Source: a virus
Virus record (IMG/VR): IMGVR_UViG_3300013132_000055
Location: 1 to 62,259 of that record
Length of the DNA stretch: 62,259 nt
Strand: one strand, 5' to 3'
Shown: positions 29,635 through 38,246 of the stretch, piece after piece
How the letters are laid out: each line of letters begins with the position of its first letter
Numbering within the stretch: the stretch's first letter is position 1
The notes under the pieces: generated by a model
What the model was told of the DNA's origin: nothing
The model's input: the letters and a program-made list of their open reading frames with translations, nothing else
Database searches by the model: none
Translations under genes and position numbers: made by a program

Positions 29635-30428
29635 TGGCATTCGGAATGACGGGACAGAACCCCATAGAGTTCTACTACCCCGAGAGGGAGTTCGGAGCCC
29701 TCAACATCAAGGATCAGGACAACTCGACATCGTCAATCTACGACGAGATCGAATGGCTGTCCCCCGCCATCCTCAACAAGGATTACAACGAGACATTTCC
29801 GAATCGACCCGTCTACGAGCAGCAGCGGTTCCTGCGTGACGGAGACAAGGTCGAGTCCTGTTCCGTTTCGGCGAGGCTCAGGGCTACCTATGTCTCTCAG
29901 CGAGGATCGCTGCCGACTACGGGAGGATCGCTGAAGTTCGCCATCGTTAGCGGCACATTCCCGCCAAGCATGACATTGAACATCGATACGGGCAACCTGT
30001 TTGGCAGGATCGATGACCTTGATGACATCTTCCCCGAGGAGTTCGGGGTTCCTCCCGAGGGTCTGCCCGAGGATCCACTTGCCGAGGAGGCGAAGGCGGT
30101 GTTTGGCTTCGACTACGGGGATCAGGGACCAAAGAAGTTCACCGAGAACAACTATGCGGAGAAGGGATCCGCATCTCTTCACAAGGGCGGGTTCGGGATC
30201 GACAAGGACATCGTCTTCACGGCGAGGGCGTTCGACTCCGCCGCACCAACTACAAGATACATCGACGGTGTGTTCACGATCAAGACGATGAACAACTGGT
30301 CATCGGACAGGGATGAGTTGATCCTAAATATCAGGAATCAGTTCTTCATCGATGGTAAGCCTGTGACGAACGAGGAGTACCTCACCACCATGAAGGAGAG
30401 GGGATACTTCTCCGACAACTGTCCATAA
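29634..30428 (+). CDS. Baseplate-region protein with Ig-like fold segment
   Basis: A 264-aa protein starting MAFGMTGQNPIEFYYPEREF. Residues about 95-125 (FAIVSGTFPPSMTLNIDTGN then LFGRI) follow the 'F-x-I-x-S-G-x-L-P-x-G-L-x-L-x-x-x-T-G-x-I-x-G' pattern of putative Ig (cadherin-like) domains, interrupted by an acidic insert (FPEEFGVPPEGLPEDPLAEE), and completed by FTARAFDSAAPTTRYIDGVF. The C-terminal helix is charged. Function is probably virion-structural, based on neighbours. Confidence 0.65.
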   Translation: MAFGMTGQNPIEFYYPEREFGALNIKDQDNSTSSIYDEIEWLSPAILNKDYNETFPNRPVYEQQRFLRDGDKVESCSVSARLRATYVSQRGSLPTTGGSLKFAIVSGTFPPSMTLNIDTGNLFGRIDDLDDIFPEEFGVPPEGLPEDPLAEEAKAVFGFDYGDQGPKKFTENNYAEKGSASLHKGGFGIDKDIVFTARAFDSAAPTTRYIDGVFTIKTMNNWSSDRDELILNIRNQFFIDGKPVTNEEYLTTMKERGYFSDNCP

Positions 30429-30437
30429 GGGAGAAGT

Positions 30438-30725
30438 ATGCCAGCCGCACACAGACATACCGACATCTGCTCGGGTCACTCATGCTTCCCCCCGAGGAAC
30501 AACATAGAGGGATCGGGGAATGTCTTCGTCAACAGCCTCGGGTGGCACAGGAAGGGCGATGGTTGGGCTACGCATTGCTGCGGTCCATCCTGCCATAGCA
30601 GCAAGACGGCGGAGGGATCGTCCTCCGTCTTCGTCAATAGCCGTCCTGCGGCTAGGGTCGGGGATCCCGTGCATTGCGGCTCCGCATGCGCTAGGGGAAG
30701 CAACAATGTATTCTGCGGGGGCTAA
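30438..30725 (+). CDS. PAAR-repeat spike tip protein (gp5.4-like)
   Basis: A 95-aa protein with the PAAR architecture: alternating short strands with paired His and Cys (HRHTDICSGHSCFPPR, DGWATHCCGPSCH, GDPVHCGSACARG) and Gly/Ser/Asn-rich turns (GSGNVFVNSLGWHRKGD, SSSVFVNSRPAARVGD). Such proteins fold into a zinc- or iron-tipped cone that sharpens the gp5 spike. The cysteine content is higher than in T4 gp5.4, so metal ligands may include several Cys. GGGAGAAG precedes the ATG. Confidence 0.88.
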   Translation: MPAAHRHTDICSGHSCFPPRNNIEGSGNVFVNSLGWHRKGDGWATHCCGPSCHSSKTAEGSSSVFVNSRPAARVGDPVHCGSACARGSNNVFCGG

Positions 30726-30730
30726 CGGGA

Positions 30731-31360
30731 ATGTGGGCAAACCTGTCATTTTGGTTCGATTTCGGGATTGCGGTTTCTGGAGTCTTCGGCGGCATCGCCG
30801 CAGGGATCTTCTACACCAAGGTCAAGATCAAGGTGCAGGAGAGGAAGGCGGTCGAGGAGGCATCGATCAATCCGAAAAACTCCTCCTTCCAAAGCAAGCA
30901 TACAAGCGTCCATGAGATGCTTACTAGTCTTCGGATCAAGACGGGTGCGGACAGGGCGAGGATCGGTCACTTTCACAACGGGGGCAAGTTCCTAGACGGG
31001 ACACCCATGAAGAAGTTCAGCGTGACCCATGAGTCCTGCGAGAGGGGCATCCCTTATGACGGTGCCAACCTACAGAACATTCTCGTAACCATGTTTTGGG
31101 ATCTGATCGAAACCATGAGGTCGGACCTACCGAGTCTCCATTGGTCGATGGACATGAAGGAGGGGTACTTTCGCTCCTACAACAACGCCAACGGCATCAT
31201 GGCATACTCGGTGCTTCCGATTATGAAAGAAGACCTGTGCATCGGGTTCATCGTTTTGGAGTGGTTCAATGCGGAGAAGACACCATCCAAGCAGGACACC
31301 TTTGAGATTATCTTCGCACAGGCAAGGGAGTACATCGAACTTGAACTCGCATTGAGGTGA
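30731..31360 (+). CDS. Membrane-anchored GAF-like protein
   Basis: A 209-aa protein. An N-terminal hydrophobic segment (FGIAVSGVFGGIAAGIFY, about residues 10-27) is followed by a basic turn and a GAF-like domain: VHEMLTSLRIKTGADRARIG, HFHNGGKFLDG, KFSVTHESCERGI, a helix, then GIMAYSVLPIMKEDLCIGFI and a final amphipathic helix. The order of helices and strands and the 'tgadra.i..fHNGg' signature resemble GAF domains. No histidine kinase or cyclase module follows. It sits inside the baseplate operon between PAAR and gp25. Ligand and role are unknown. Confidence 0.65.
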   Translation: MWANLSFWFDFGIAVSGVFGGIAAGIFYTKVKIKVQERKAVEEASINPKNSSFQSKHTSVHEMLTSLRIKTGADRARIGHFHNGGKFLDGTPMKKFSVTHESCERGIPYDGANLQNILVTMFWDLIETMRSDLPSLHWSMDMKEGYFRSYNNANGIMAYSVLPIMKEDLCIGFIVLEWFNAEKTPSKQDTFEIIFAQAREYIELELALR

Positions 31361-31362
31361 CC

Positions 31363-31755
31363 ATGGCTAAGGTAGAGAACACATCCTCGGACCTCGACAT
31401 CAACTTTGACCGCAATCCCCTGTCGGGAGATGTTGCGATGCGGCGGGACGAGGAGGCGATCAAGAGGGCACTCAAGAACCTCATCCTCCTCAAGAGGAAC
31501 GAGAAGCCCTTCCATCCCGAGATCTACTCGGGGATACAGGACATGCTCTTTGAGTTGGTCGATCCCCTCACCGTCATTGAGGTGAAGAAGAGGATCTCGG
31601 ACACCATCCGCAACTACGAGCCCCGTGTGAACACCGCCGTTGTTGATGTGGCGGATGTCATAGATAGGAACGAGATCAGGATCACGATTCGCTTCACGAT
31701 CAAGAATGTGCAGCGGGTCTTCTCGACCACCGTCGCCGTTACGAGGCTGAGATGA
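31363..31755 (+). CDS. gp25: Baseplate wedge protein gp25
   Basis: A 130-aa protein (T4 gp25 132). LDINFDRNPLSGDVAMRRDE, AIKRALKNLILLKRNEKPFHP, MLFELVDPLTVIEVKKRI and VNTAVVDVADV with EIRITIRFTIKN are the family blocks (gp25/T6SS TssE-like fold), including the EPR-like region at YEPRV. It nucleates sheath polymerisation on the wedge. ATG 31363 was preferred to an in-frame ACC-adjacent earlier ATG because GAGGTGA precedes it. The stop overlaps gp6 by 4 bp. Confidence 0.92.
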   Translation: MAKVENTSSDLDINFDRNPLSGDVAMRRDEEAIKRALKNLILLKRNEKPFHPEIYSGIQDMLFELVDPLTVIEVKKRISDTIRNYEPRVNTAVVDVADVIDRNEIRITIRFTIKNVQRVFSTTVAVTRLR

Positions 31756-33677
31756 GAAACACCTCCAACACACCCATCAACGCACTCGGATTTGACGAGA
31801 TCAAGGCGAACCTGAAGGAGTTCCTTCGGGGTCAGGAGCAGTTCAAGGACTACGACTTTGAGGGAGCGTCCCTCAACATCATCCTCGACCTCCTCTCGTA
31901 CAACACCCACTATCAGGCGTTCTACGCCAACATGGCTGCGAACGAGTCGTTCATCGACTCCGCCGCCATCAGGGAGTCGGTGGTCTCTCTCGCCAAGCAC
32001 CTCGGCTACACCCCCCGATCCAAGAAGGCGGCTCGTCTTGTGGTGGATGCGATCCTCACTCCAGGCGGTGTGGACACGGTCTTCACGCAGACGGTCATCC
32101 AAGGGAAGCAGTTCATCGATAGGGGTACGATCTTCCGAGGCAAGGACACGAACGGCAAGAGCGTCAACTTCGTCAACCTCGACAACTACAAGGCTGTTCG
32201 CAGGGGCGGGGACAACATCGTCAGGGACATCGTTATCCACCAAGGCTATCTCAAGCAGATCTCGTTCGTTGCGAACACGCAGGGCGGGACCAATGCCATG
32301 TTCACGATCCCCGACAGGAGCGTGGACATTGACACCATAGTCCTGTTCGTTCAGCGTTCGCAGACCGACAGCACGGGGTCTCAGGAACTATGGACTCGGG
32401 CGACCGACATCAACAAACTAAACTCGACCTCTAACGCATTCTTCGTGCAGGAGAGCCGTGAAGGTCTGTGGGAGATCTACTTCGGGGACGGGATCGTCGG
32501 CAAGGCGGTCGAGAACGGCAACATCGTCACCGTGCGCTATCTCGTCACGAACGGGAGCGAGGGGAATGGGATCGGCTTCGATGAGACCACGGTCAAGCGG
32601 TCCATCACCTGCAACGATTCCCGTGTGACGGAGGTCAAAATTCAGACCGACGATGCGGGGGATGTGCAGATCTCCTTCGGCGGCGAGGACTCGGAGGACA
32701 CCGAGTCGATCAGGTTCTACGCTCCCCGCAACTATCAGGCGCAGGACAGGGCTGTCACCACGGATGACTACAAGGCGATCCTCGGGCGTGAGTATGCGCA
32801 GAGGGCTGATTCGTTCTTCATTTGGGGCGGCGAGGAGAACGATCCGCCGCAGTACGGCAAGGTCTTCATCTCCATCAAGCCGAGGGTTGGGTCGAGGCTC
32901 TCGACAGCCGAGAAGCGAGCGATTGAGAACACCATCCTCGGCGAGAAGAACCTAGTGACCATCACCCCCGAGGTGGTGGATCCCGATCTTCTCTACATCA
33001 ATCCATCGGTGACCGTCTACTACGATGAATCGAAGACCACTCTCAACAGCACGGGTGTCGAGTCGAGGGTGATCGAACTGATCAAGACCTTCGCAGATTC
33101 CTACCTCGGTCTGTTTCAGCGGAACTTCCGAATGTCGAAGTTCTCATCCACCATCGACGGCTCTTCGGGGGCGATCAATGCCAACAGCACGGACATCACC
33201 CTCACGAAGAGGTTTGAGCCAAGCCTCGGCAGGGCTGCGCCCTACGCCATCAACTTCGACAATCCCCTGCTGCATCCCGTGGACGGATACACCCCGATCC
33301 TGTCGAGCGAGATCTTCAGGCACATAGACACGACATCGTCTGCGACGGTCAAGCCCGTGGTCGATGCCTTCGTGGACGATGACGGATACGGGAACATCAG
33401 GATCTACAAGCAGGTGGGAAGCACCAAGGTGTTCCTGAACAGGAACACGGGAAGCATCGATTACGAGACGGGCAAGATCTTCCTGCGCAACCTCAAGATC
33501 GAAAGCCTTGACGATGGGAAGACCGAACTCTCCCTTACGGTGATCCCGAGGAACAAGGACATCTTTGCCCGTAGGAATCAGATCGTCCTCATCGATCCGA
33601 ACAGCATTTCGGTCACCACGGTGCCCGAGAAGACGGTCATAGATAGGGGTGCTAGCGACTCCGCCTTCACTCGTTGA
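31752..33677 (+). CDS. gp6: Baseplate wedge protein gp6
   Basis: A 641-aa protein (T4 gp6 660), the core dimer of the wedge ring and homologous to P2 gpJ/TssF. FDEIKANLKEFLRGQEQFKD, LNIILDLLSYNTHYQAFYAN, MAANESFIDSA, ESVVSLAKHLGYTPRS are diagnostic of the N-terminal domain. The centre carries SITCNDSRVTEV and RAVTTDDYKAILGREYA, and the C-terminus ends with the dimerisation region. Reading frame is intact. Confidence 0.93.
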   Translation: MRNTSNTPINALGFDEIKANLKEFLRGQEQFKDYDFEGASLNIILDLLSYNTHYQAFYANMAANESFIDSAAIRESVVSLAKHLGYTPRSKKAARLVVDAILTPGGVDTVFTQTVIQGKQFIDRGTIFRGKDTNGKSVNFVNLDNYKAVRRGGDNIVRDIVIHQGYLKQISFVANTQGGTNAMFTIPDRSVDIDTIVLFVQRSQTDSTGSQELWTRATDINKLNSTSNAFFVQESREGLWEIYFGDGIVGKAVENGNIVTVRYLVTNGSEGNGIGFDETTVKRSITCNDSRVTEVKIQTDDAGDVQISFGGEDSEDTESIRFYAPRNYQAQDRAVTTDDYKAILGREYAQRADSFFIWGGEENDPPQYGKVFISIKPRVGSRLSTAEKRAIENTILGEKNLVTITPEVVDPDLLYINPSVTVYYDESKTTLNSTGVESRVIELIKTFADSYLGLFQRNFRMSKFSSTIDGSSGAINANSTDITLTKRFEPSLGRAAPYAINFDNPLLHPVDGYTPILSSEIFRHIDTTSSATVKPVVDAFVDDDGYGNIRIYKQVGSTKVFLNRNTGSIDYETGKIFLRNLKIESLDDGKTELSLTVIPRNKDIFARRNQIVLIDPNSISVTTVPEKTVIDRGASDSAFTR

Positions 33678-33697
33678 GGCGGTGAAGGGCGAGGAAA

Positions 33698-35881
33698 ATG
33701 AGCATCGACGGAGACCGTCAACTATCACAGTTCGTGTCAGACAGGCTCCCCGAGTTCGTGCGGGTGGATCATCCCACGCTCGTCGCCTTCATGGCTGCGT
33801 ACTACGAATGGCTCGGTCTGCGGAGGAATCAGGGGAAGATCGTGTCGCCGCTCGACATGAAAGAGATCCCCGACATCGATACAACCCTCGACCAATTCGT
33901 TGAAAAGTTCAAGGCTGAGTACCTCCTCAACTTCCCCGAGTCTCTTGCGGTCAATCCCGACACGGGAAATCTCGTTGACCCGAGGAGACTCGTAAAGAAC
34001 ATCAAGCAGTTCTACCTCGCCAAGGGCACGGAGAAGTCATACGAGTTCTTGTTTCGTATCCTCTATGACACGGCGGTCGAGTTCTACTATCCCAAGAAGG
34101 ACATCCTGCGGCTCTCCACGGGGCGTTGGACACAGAACAACTACCTGAGGCTGTCGAATGCCTTGGGCGACAGCATCTACAGGGCTGCGGGAAACACCGT
34201 GGTTCAGCGTAACGCAGGGGGACAGATCCTCGCCACGGCGAGGTGCGTCGAGGTCAGCGTCTATCAGGTCGGCAACTTCGATGTGGCGGAGATGCTCATC
34301 TCGGGCAGGAACGGCACATTTCAGGCGGGTAACCTCGGGATTGAGTTCACGGACGGCGACGAAACCTTCCGTGAGGTCAAGGTGTACAGCGTCATCTCGT
34401 CGGTCTCGGTCACTAACGGCGGAGCCGACTATCAGGTGGGCGAGAAGGTGACCTTCGTGCCTGTCGGCAGCGACAGCGGTCAGAGGGGATCGGGAACGAT
34501 CACCGAGGTGGACAGCCTCGGAGGCATCCGAAAGATCAACATCGATGACTTCGGCATCAACTATCAGGTGGTGCCGACAATCTCAATCGCAACGAGCAGG
34601 GGAACGGGCTTCTCGGGGGCGGTCACGGTCGGGGCTCTGGCTCAATCTGCGGGGTTCTATGCCAACAACGACGGTCGCCTCAGCACCAACAAGGTTCTTC
34701 AAGACAACAAGTACTATCAAAATTGGTCGTATGTCTTGAAGAGCGAGGTCGTGATCGACAGGTACAGGGAGATCGTTCGCCGACTCGTCCATCCCGTGGG
34801 AACAGCCATGTTCGGCACGGTACTCATCAAGCGTTGCGCTCATACCGATCTTGAAAATGCGTCGAGCCTCGTTTCCTACGAGGTTCCGATCATCGGGCAC
34901 TACATCCCATACACATTCCGTACCTTCGATGACCTGTCGGCATGGTTTATGACAGGGATCACGGGAGGCATGACCGCTGCGGGTTACAACCCCTCGTTCC
35001 ACGACATCTACATCAAGGGAGAGGGTGACGGGCTCGTAGTGGGCGGAAATCCGATCAGCAACAACATCCCGTTTGCTGCGACAGGTGGGGCGTTTGGACT
35101 GACGGGATTCCGAAATGCAGACCCATTCTGGATCGTCTACAAGCACCCGAACCTAAAGGTCAGCGGGGAGAAGCACATCGCCAAGATATGGACTACACAG
35201 ATCAGCGATTTTTTGACATGGGATGAATGGGATCTCTCCTCCGATCCCGACAATCAACAGAGGATCAATGAGTGGGTCAAGGAACTCAACGATAAGACCG
35301 CACCTGACGGTACTGAGAATGCCTGTTGCAAGGGATCTTGCTGCCGAGGTGAACTTTACAGGGAACCCCACGACTTCAACTACGCATTGCTGAACTACAA
35401 CGAGGACAGCGAGTTTCGCAAGATCACCGCTCGGGCTTTCTTCAACATGCCCATCGGACAACCCTTCGATTGCCGCACGGAGAGTTTCCCTACGCTTGCC
35501 GTGCCGAAGTTCAGCATGATTCAACCACTATCGGGTGGGACGGTGAGGAACACATCGGCACCCGTTGGGACATCTCCTGCCGACTATGACTTCTTTAGGA
35601 CCCTTACGGTTCGGTTCAACATCGACAACGGCGACAATCTCTCGCTCTCTCAGATCGGTGCCGAGAAGATCAGGGTCGTGTTGGACGGCAAGAAGACCGT
35701 TGATGTCGGTCTCAACTCACGCAGCATTAGGTTCGGCAAAGTGAGGGATGGGAGGCATTCTTTGAGGCTTGAGATCCTCGACTCAAGGAATAGGCTCATC
35801 GCAGGTACGAGGGAGATCGTCATCTTCGCCTACGAGTTCGTTCCCCCGCAGCAGGTTCCGACCCCATCTACAGAGGCATAA
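33698..35881 (+). CDS. Baseplate wedge-region protein at the gp7 position
   Basis: A 727-aa protein starting MSIDGDRQLSQFVSDRLPEF. The N-terminal half is a conserved module of T4-like phages from aquatic hosts: DHPTLVAFMAAYYEWLG, DIDTTLDQFVEKFKAEYLLNF, LVKNIKQFYLAKGTEKSYEF, LFRILYDTAVEFYYPKKDIL, then a beta region (ISGRNGTFQAGN). The C-terminal half is variable, with a cysteine cluster CCKGSCCRGE (about residues 547-556) and an Ig-like final domain. It lies where gp7 lies between gp6 and gp8, so a wedge role is likely, but direct similarity to T4 gp7 is not visible. Confidence 0.75.
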   Translation: MSIDGDRQLSQFVSDRLPEFVRVDHPTLVAFMAAYYEWLGLRRNQGKIVSPLDMKEIPDIDTTLDQFVEKFKAEYLLNFPESLAVNPDTGNLVDPRRLVKNIKQFYLAKGTEKSYEFLFRILYDTAVEFYYPKKDILRLSTGRWTQNNYLRLSNALGDSIYRAAGNTVVQRNAGGQILATARCVEVSVYQVGNFDVAEMLISGRNGTFQAGNLGIEFTDGDETFREVKVYSVISSVSVTNGGADYQVGEKVTFVPVGSDSGQRGSGTITEVDSLGGIRKINIDDFGINYQVVPTISIATSRGTGFSGAVTVGALAQSAGFYANNDGRLSTNKVLQDNKYYQNWSYVLKSEVVIDRYREIVRRLVHPVGTAMFGTVLIKRCAHTDLENASSLVSYEVPIIGHYIPYTFRTFDDLSAWFMTGITGGMTAAGYNPSFHDIYIKGEGDGLVVGGNPISNNIPFAATGGAFGLTGFRNADPFWIVYKHPNLKVSGEKHIAKIWTTQISDFLTWDEWDLSSDPDNQQRINEWVKELNDKTAPDGTENACCKGSCCRGELYREPHDFNYALLNYNEDSEFRKITARAFFNMPIGQPFDCRTESFPTLAVPKFSMIQPLSGGTVRNTSAPVGTSPADYDFFRTLTVRFNIDNGDNLSLSQIGAEKIRVVLDGKKTVDVGLNSRSIRFGKVRDGRHSLRLEILDSRNRLIAGTREIVIFAYEFVPPQQVPTPSTEA

Positions 35882-35891
35882 GTAATCTGCC

Positions 35892-38237
35892 ATGCCATCG
35901 TCTTGCGACCCATTCCGACAAAATCACAAGCGAATCACCGCAGATGCGCTGTTCGCCATCTACAGCGACACCGATGACAAGAACCTGTTCCTGTCCATCG
36001 GCAAGATCACGGGTTGGTCGGGTCTCGGAACGGATGAGAACCCTCCGACGAGCATTGACAGCGTCAAGGATGACACGGAACTTTGGAGGGGCATCTTCGC
36101 ACACAAGAGGATCGACAGGTCGGATGTCTCCCTCGTCGTGCGGAGGTACGATTGGAAGCCCTTCGTTGTCTACACCCCATATCGGGACGATCTCGACCTT
36201 TTCGATGACTTCGATCCCGCCCCATTCTACGCCCTCGTTGACGATGAGAGGGTGTACAAGTGCATCGACAACAACAACGGTGGACAGTCCCTCGTTGCAC
36301 CCACCCACACCGATAGTCAGATCCGCAGGTTGAGTGATGGGTATCGGTGGAAGTTCCTCTATCAGATCGCCGAGTCGAAGAGGAAGTTTCTGACGAAGAC
36401 TCAAGGCGATGCCATCGGGTACATGCCCGTTGAGTATGTCGATTATTTGCGCCTCAACGACGAGCGCATCCTGCAATGGAACACACAGCAAGCGGCTGTG
36501 GACGGTGAGATCGCCTTCGTCAAGGTGAATCCCGATGTCAAGCCTTTCGTGGTGTCCGACACATGCCTGTTCGCTAGTGCCAACAACACGGTGGTCGCTG
36601 ATGTCGCCTTGGGAGCCACGGGTATCACCCTGACCTCTCCGAGCCTCATCCTCAAGCCGAACTACTACAACGACATGGTTCTGTCCATCGACAGCGGTCA
36701 GGGGCAGGGTCAGCGCAGGAGGATCTCCACCTTCACTCCATCAGGAGGAGGTGGTGCAGCATTCATCACTACTGTAGATCCCTTCTCGACTAGCGTTTCG
36801 GGTGGAGGTAATGCAAGCACTTTCTCCATCGTCCCGAATATCCGAGTTGTCGGGGACGGAAACTCGTATAGCAACTCATACAATCCCTACACCAAGGCTG
36901 CGGAGGTTTCGGTGCGCTTCGGTGCGACGGCGGATTTCAGCGTGGTCGGTGCGACCTCATGCGCCGATTTCTTTGAACTCCGCCGCCTCGTTGACTCCAT
37001 CGAACTCGTTGACGGCGGCAGGGATTACACCTTCGCCGACCTTGAGTTCATCAAGGGGCTTGTGGTTCCTACCGACAAGGTTTTCCTTGACGATCTCGCC
37101 GAGGCGATCATGTCTCCTCCAGGAGGTCACGGATCGAATCCCGTCAAGGAACTCGGATGCTCCTCTATCATGGTCTCCAAGGAGTACTCTCAGGACGAGG
37201 AGGGCAAGGTCAGCACACAGAACGAGTACCGTCAGTTTGCAGTCCTCCTCAATCCCCTCCTCGCCGAGAAGCAGGTGCGGCTGAAGTTCTTCGCCACGGG
37301 AGTGAGCGGATCATTCACGGTTGGTGGAACCGCAGGACAGGCAGCGACAGGTGGATTTAGCGGTGCTTACGGAGATGTGGTCTCTTGGAGGGCGGGTGCT
37401 TCGGGTCACAGCGGCACGAACGAACTCGTACTCACCGAGATCAGGAACGGCGACTTTGAGTACGGTGGGAATGTCGGGGGACTGACCACGATGTCGGTCG
37501 ATGTCCGAACGATTGCGGGAACCGAGTCGAGAAGGCTTCTCAGGCTCACCCTCGCACCAACCGATCCCGCCTTCTCGGGTTCCGCTACCGACTTCACCAA
37601 GGGATACCTCGTCCACGGAATCGGGGATTGGTCAACCTCGACCTTCGCTTCCCGAGCGGTTGGCGAGGTCTACGCATGGGAGCCTCAGGTGGGGTCGAAC
37701 ATCCTCGGATTCCTATACCTTGAGAATCCGCAGGGTGCTTTCAAGATCAACGAGCGTGTCTCTCAGACGGACTTGTTCTACTCGGACTACAGCAGGGGAT
37801 TGAGCGGCATCGGTCAAGTCAGGGCAATCGACACGGTCATCAGGCAAGGCGTGGACACCTACGACCAAACCACGACCCTCGTCATGTCCTATGACGGAAG
37901 CAACTTGTTCAAGACCACCTCGTTCCTAGAGGATGCGTTCAAGGATTTCATACTTGGTGCCACGGCTTCGGCGAACGGGTATGTGATGGATTGGACACTC
38001 GGGGGCACAGGCACCACGGGAACCCTCAGGGTCTCGGGCACTCAGGGGATCTTCAGCACGGGCATGACGGCATCATACGGACTCACCACGGATACCAATC
38101 TCGCCACGATCACGCAGGTCATCCATACCGCTGAACTCAAGTACCGTTCGGGAGAGGTTCTATACATACAGAACATGAAGCCGATCCAAAGAGATCTTGA
38201 GCAACGGGAAGAGATCAAGATCGTCATCGACTTCTAA
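35892..38237 (+). CDS. gp8: Baseplate wedge protein gp8, enlarged
   Basis: A 781-aa protein; T4 gp8 is 334. The N-terminus has LFLSIGKITGWSG, the wedge-type DDTELWRGIFAHKRI, VVRRYDWKP, YKCIDNNNGG and the loop SDGYRWKFLYQI. The last strand YRSGEVLYIQNMKPIQRDLEQ with REEIKIVIDF matches the T4 gp8 end (SGE-x-I-Y-x-E-N-R-P-x-I). The extra 400 or so residues are beta-rich and Gly/Ser-rich (about 215-640) and look like inserted fibre-type domains. Confidence 0.8.
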   Translation: MPSSCDPFRQNHKRITADALFAIYSDTDDKNLFLSIGKITGWSGLGTDENPPTSIDSVKDDTELWRGIFAHKRIDRSDVSLVVRRYDWKPFVVYTPYRDDLDLFDDFDPAPFYALVDDERVYKCIDNNNGGQSLVAPTHTDSQIRRLSDGYRWKFLYQIAESKRKFLTKTQGDAIGYMPVEYVDYLRLNDERILQWNTQQAAVDGEIAFVKVNPDVKPFVVSDTCLFASANNTVVADVALGATGITLTSPSLILKPNYYNDMVLSIDSGQGQGQRRRISTFTPSGGGGAAFITTVDPFSTSVSGGGNASTFSIVPNIRVVGDGNSYSNSYNPYTKAAEVSVRFGATADFSVVGATSCADFFELRRLVDSIELVDGGRDYTFADLEFIKGLVVPTDKVFLDDLAEAIMSPPGGHGSNPVKELGCSSIMVSKEYSQDEEGKVSTQNEYRQFAVLLNPLLAEKQVRLKFFATGVSGSFTVGGTAGQAATGGFSGAYGDVVSWRAGASGHSGTNELVLTEIRNGDFEYGGNVGGLTTMSVDVRTIAGTESRRLLRLTLAPTDPAFSGSATDFTKGYLVHGIGDWSTSTFASRAVGEVYAWEPQVGSNILGFLYLENPQGAFKINERVSQTDLFYSDYSRGLSGIGQVRAIDTVIRQGVDTYDQTTTLVMSYDGSNLFKTTSFLEDAFKDFILGATASANGYVMDWTLGGTGTTGTLRVSGTQGIFSTGMTASYGLTTDTNLATITQVIHTAELKYRSGEVLYIQNMKPIQRDLEQREEIKIVIDF

Positions 38238-38246
38238 GGTGAACAG

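Noticed and set aside
30324-30330. CTAAATA inside the Ig-like gene upstream of PAAR
   Set aside because: It is 108 bp from the next start and followed by T rather than C or G as in the others; likely chance, though a weak internal promoter cannot be excluded.
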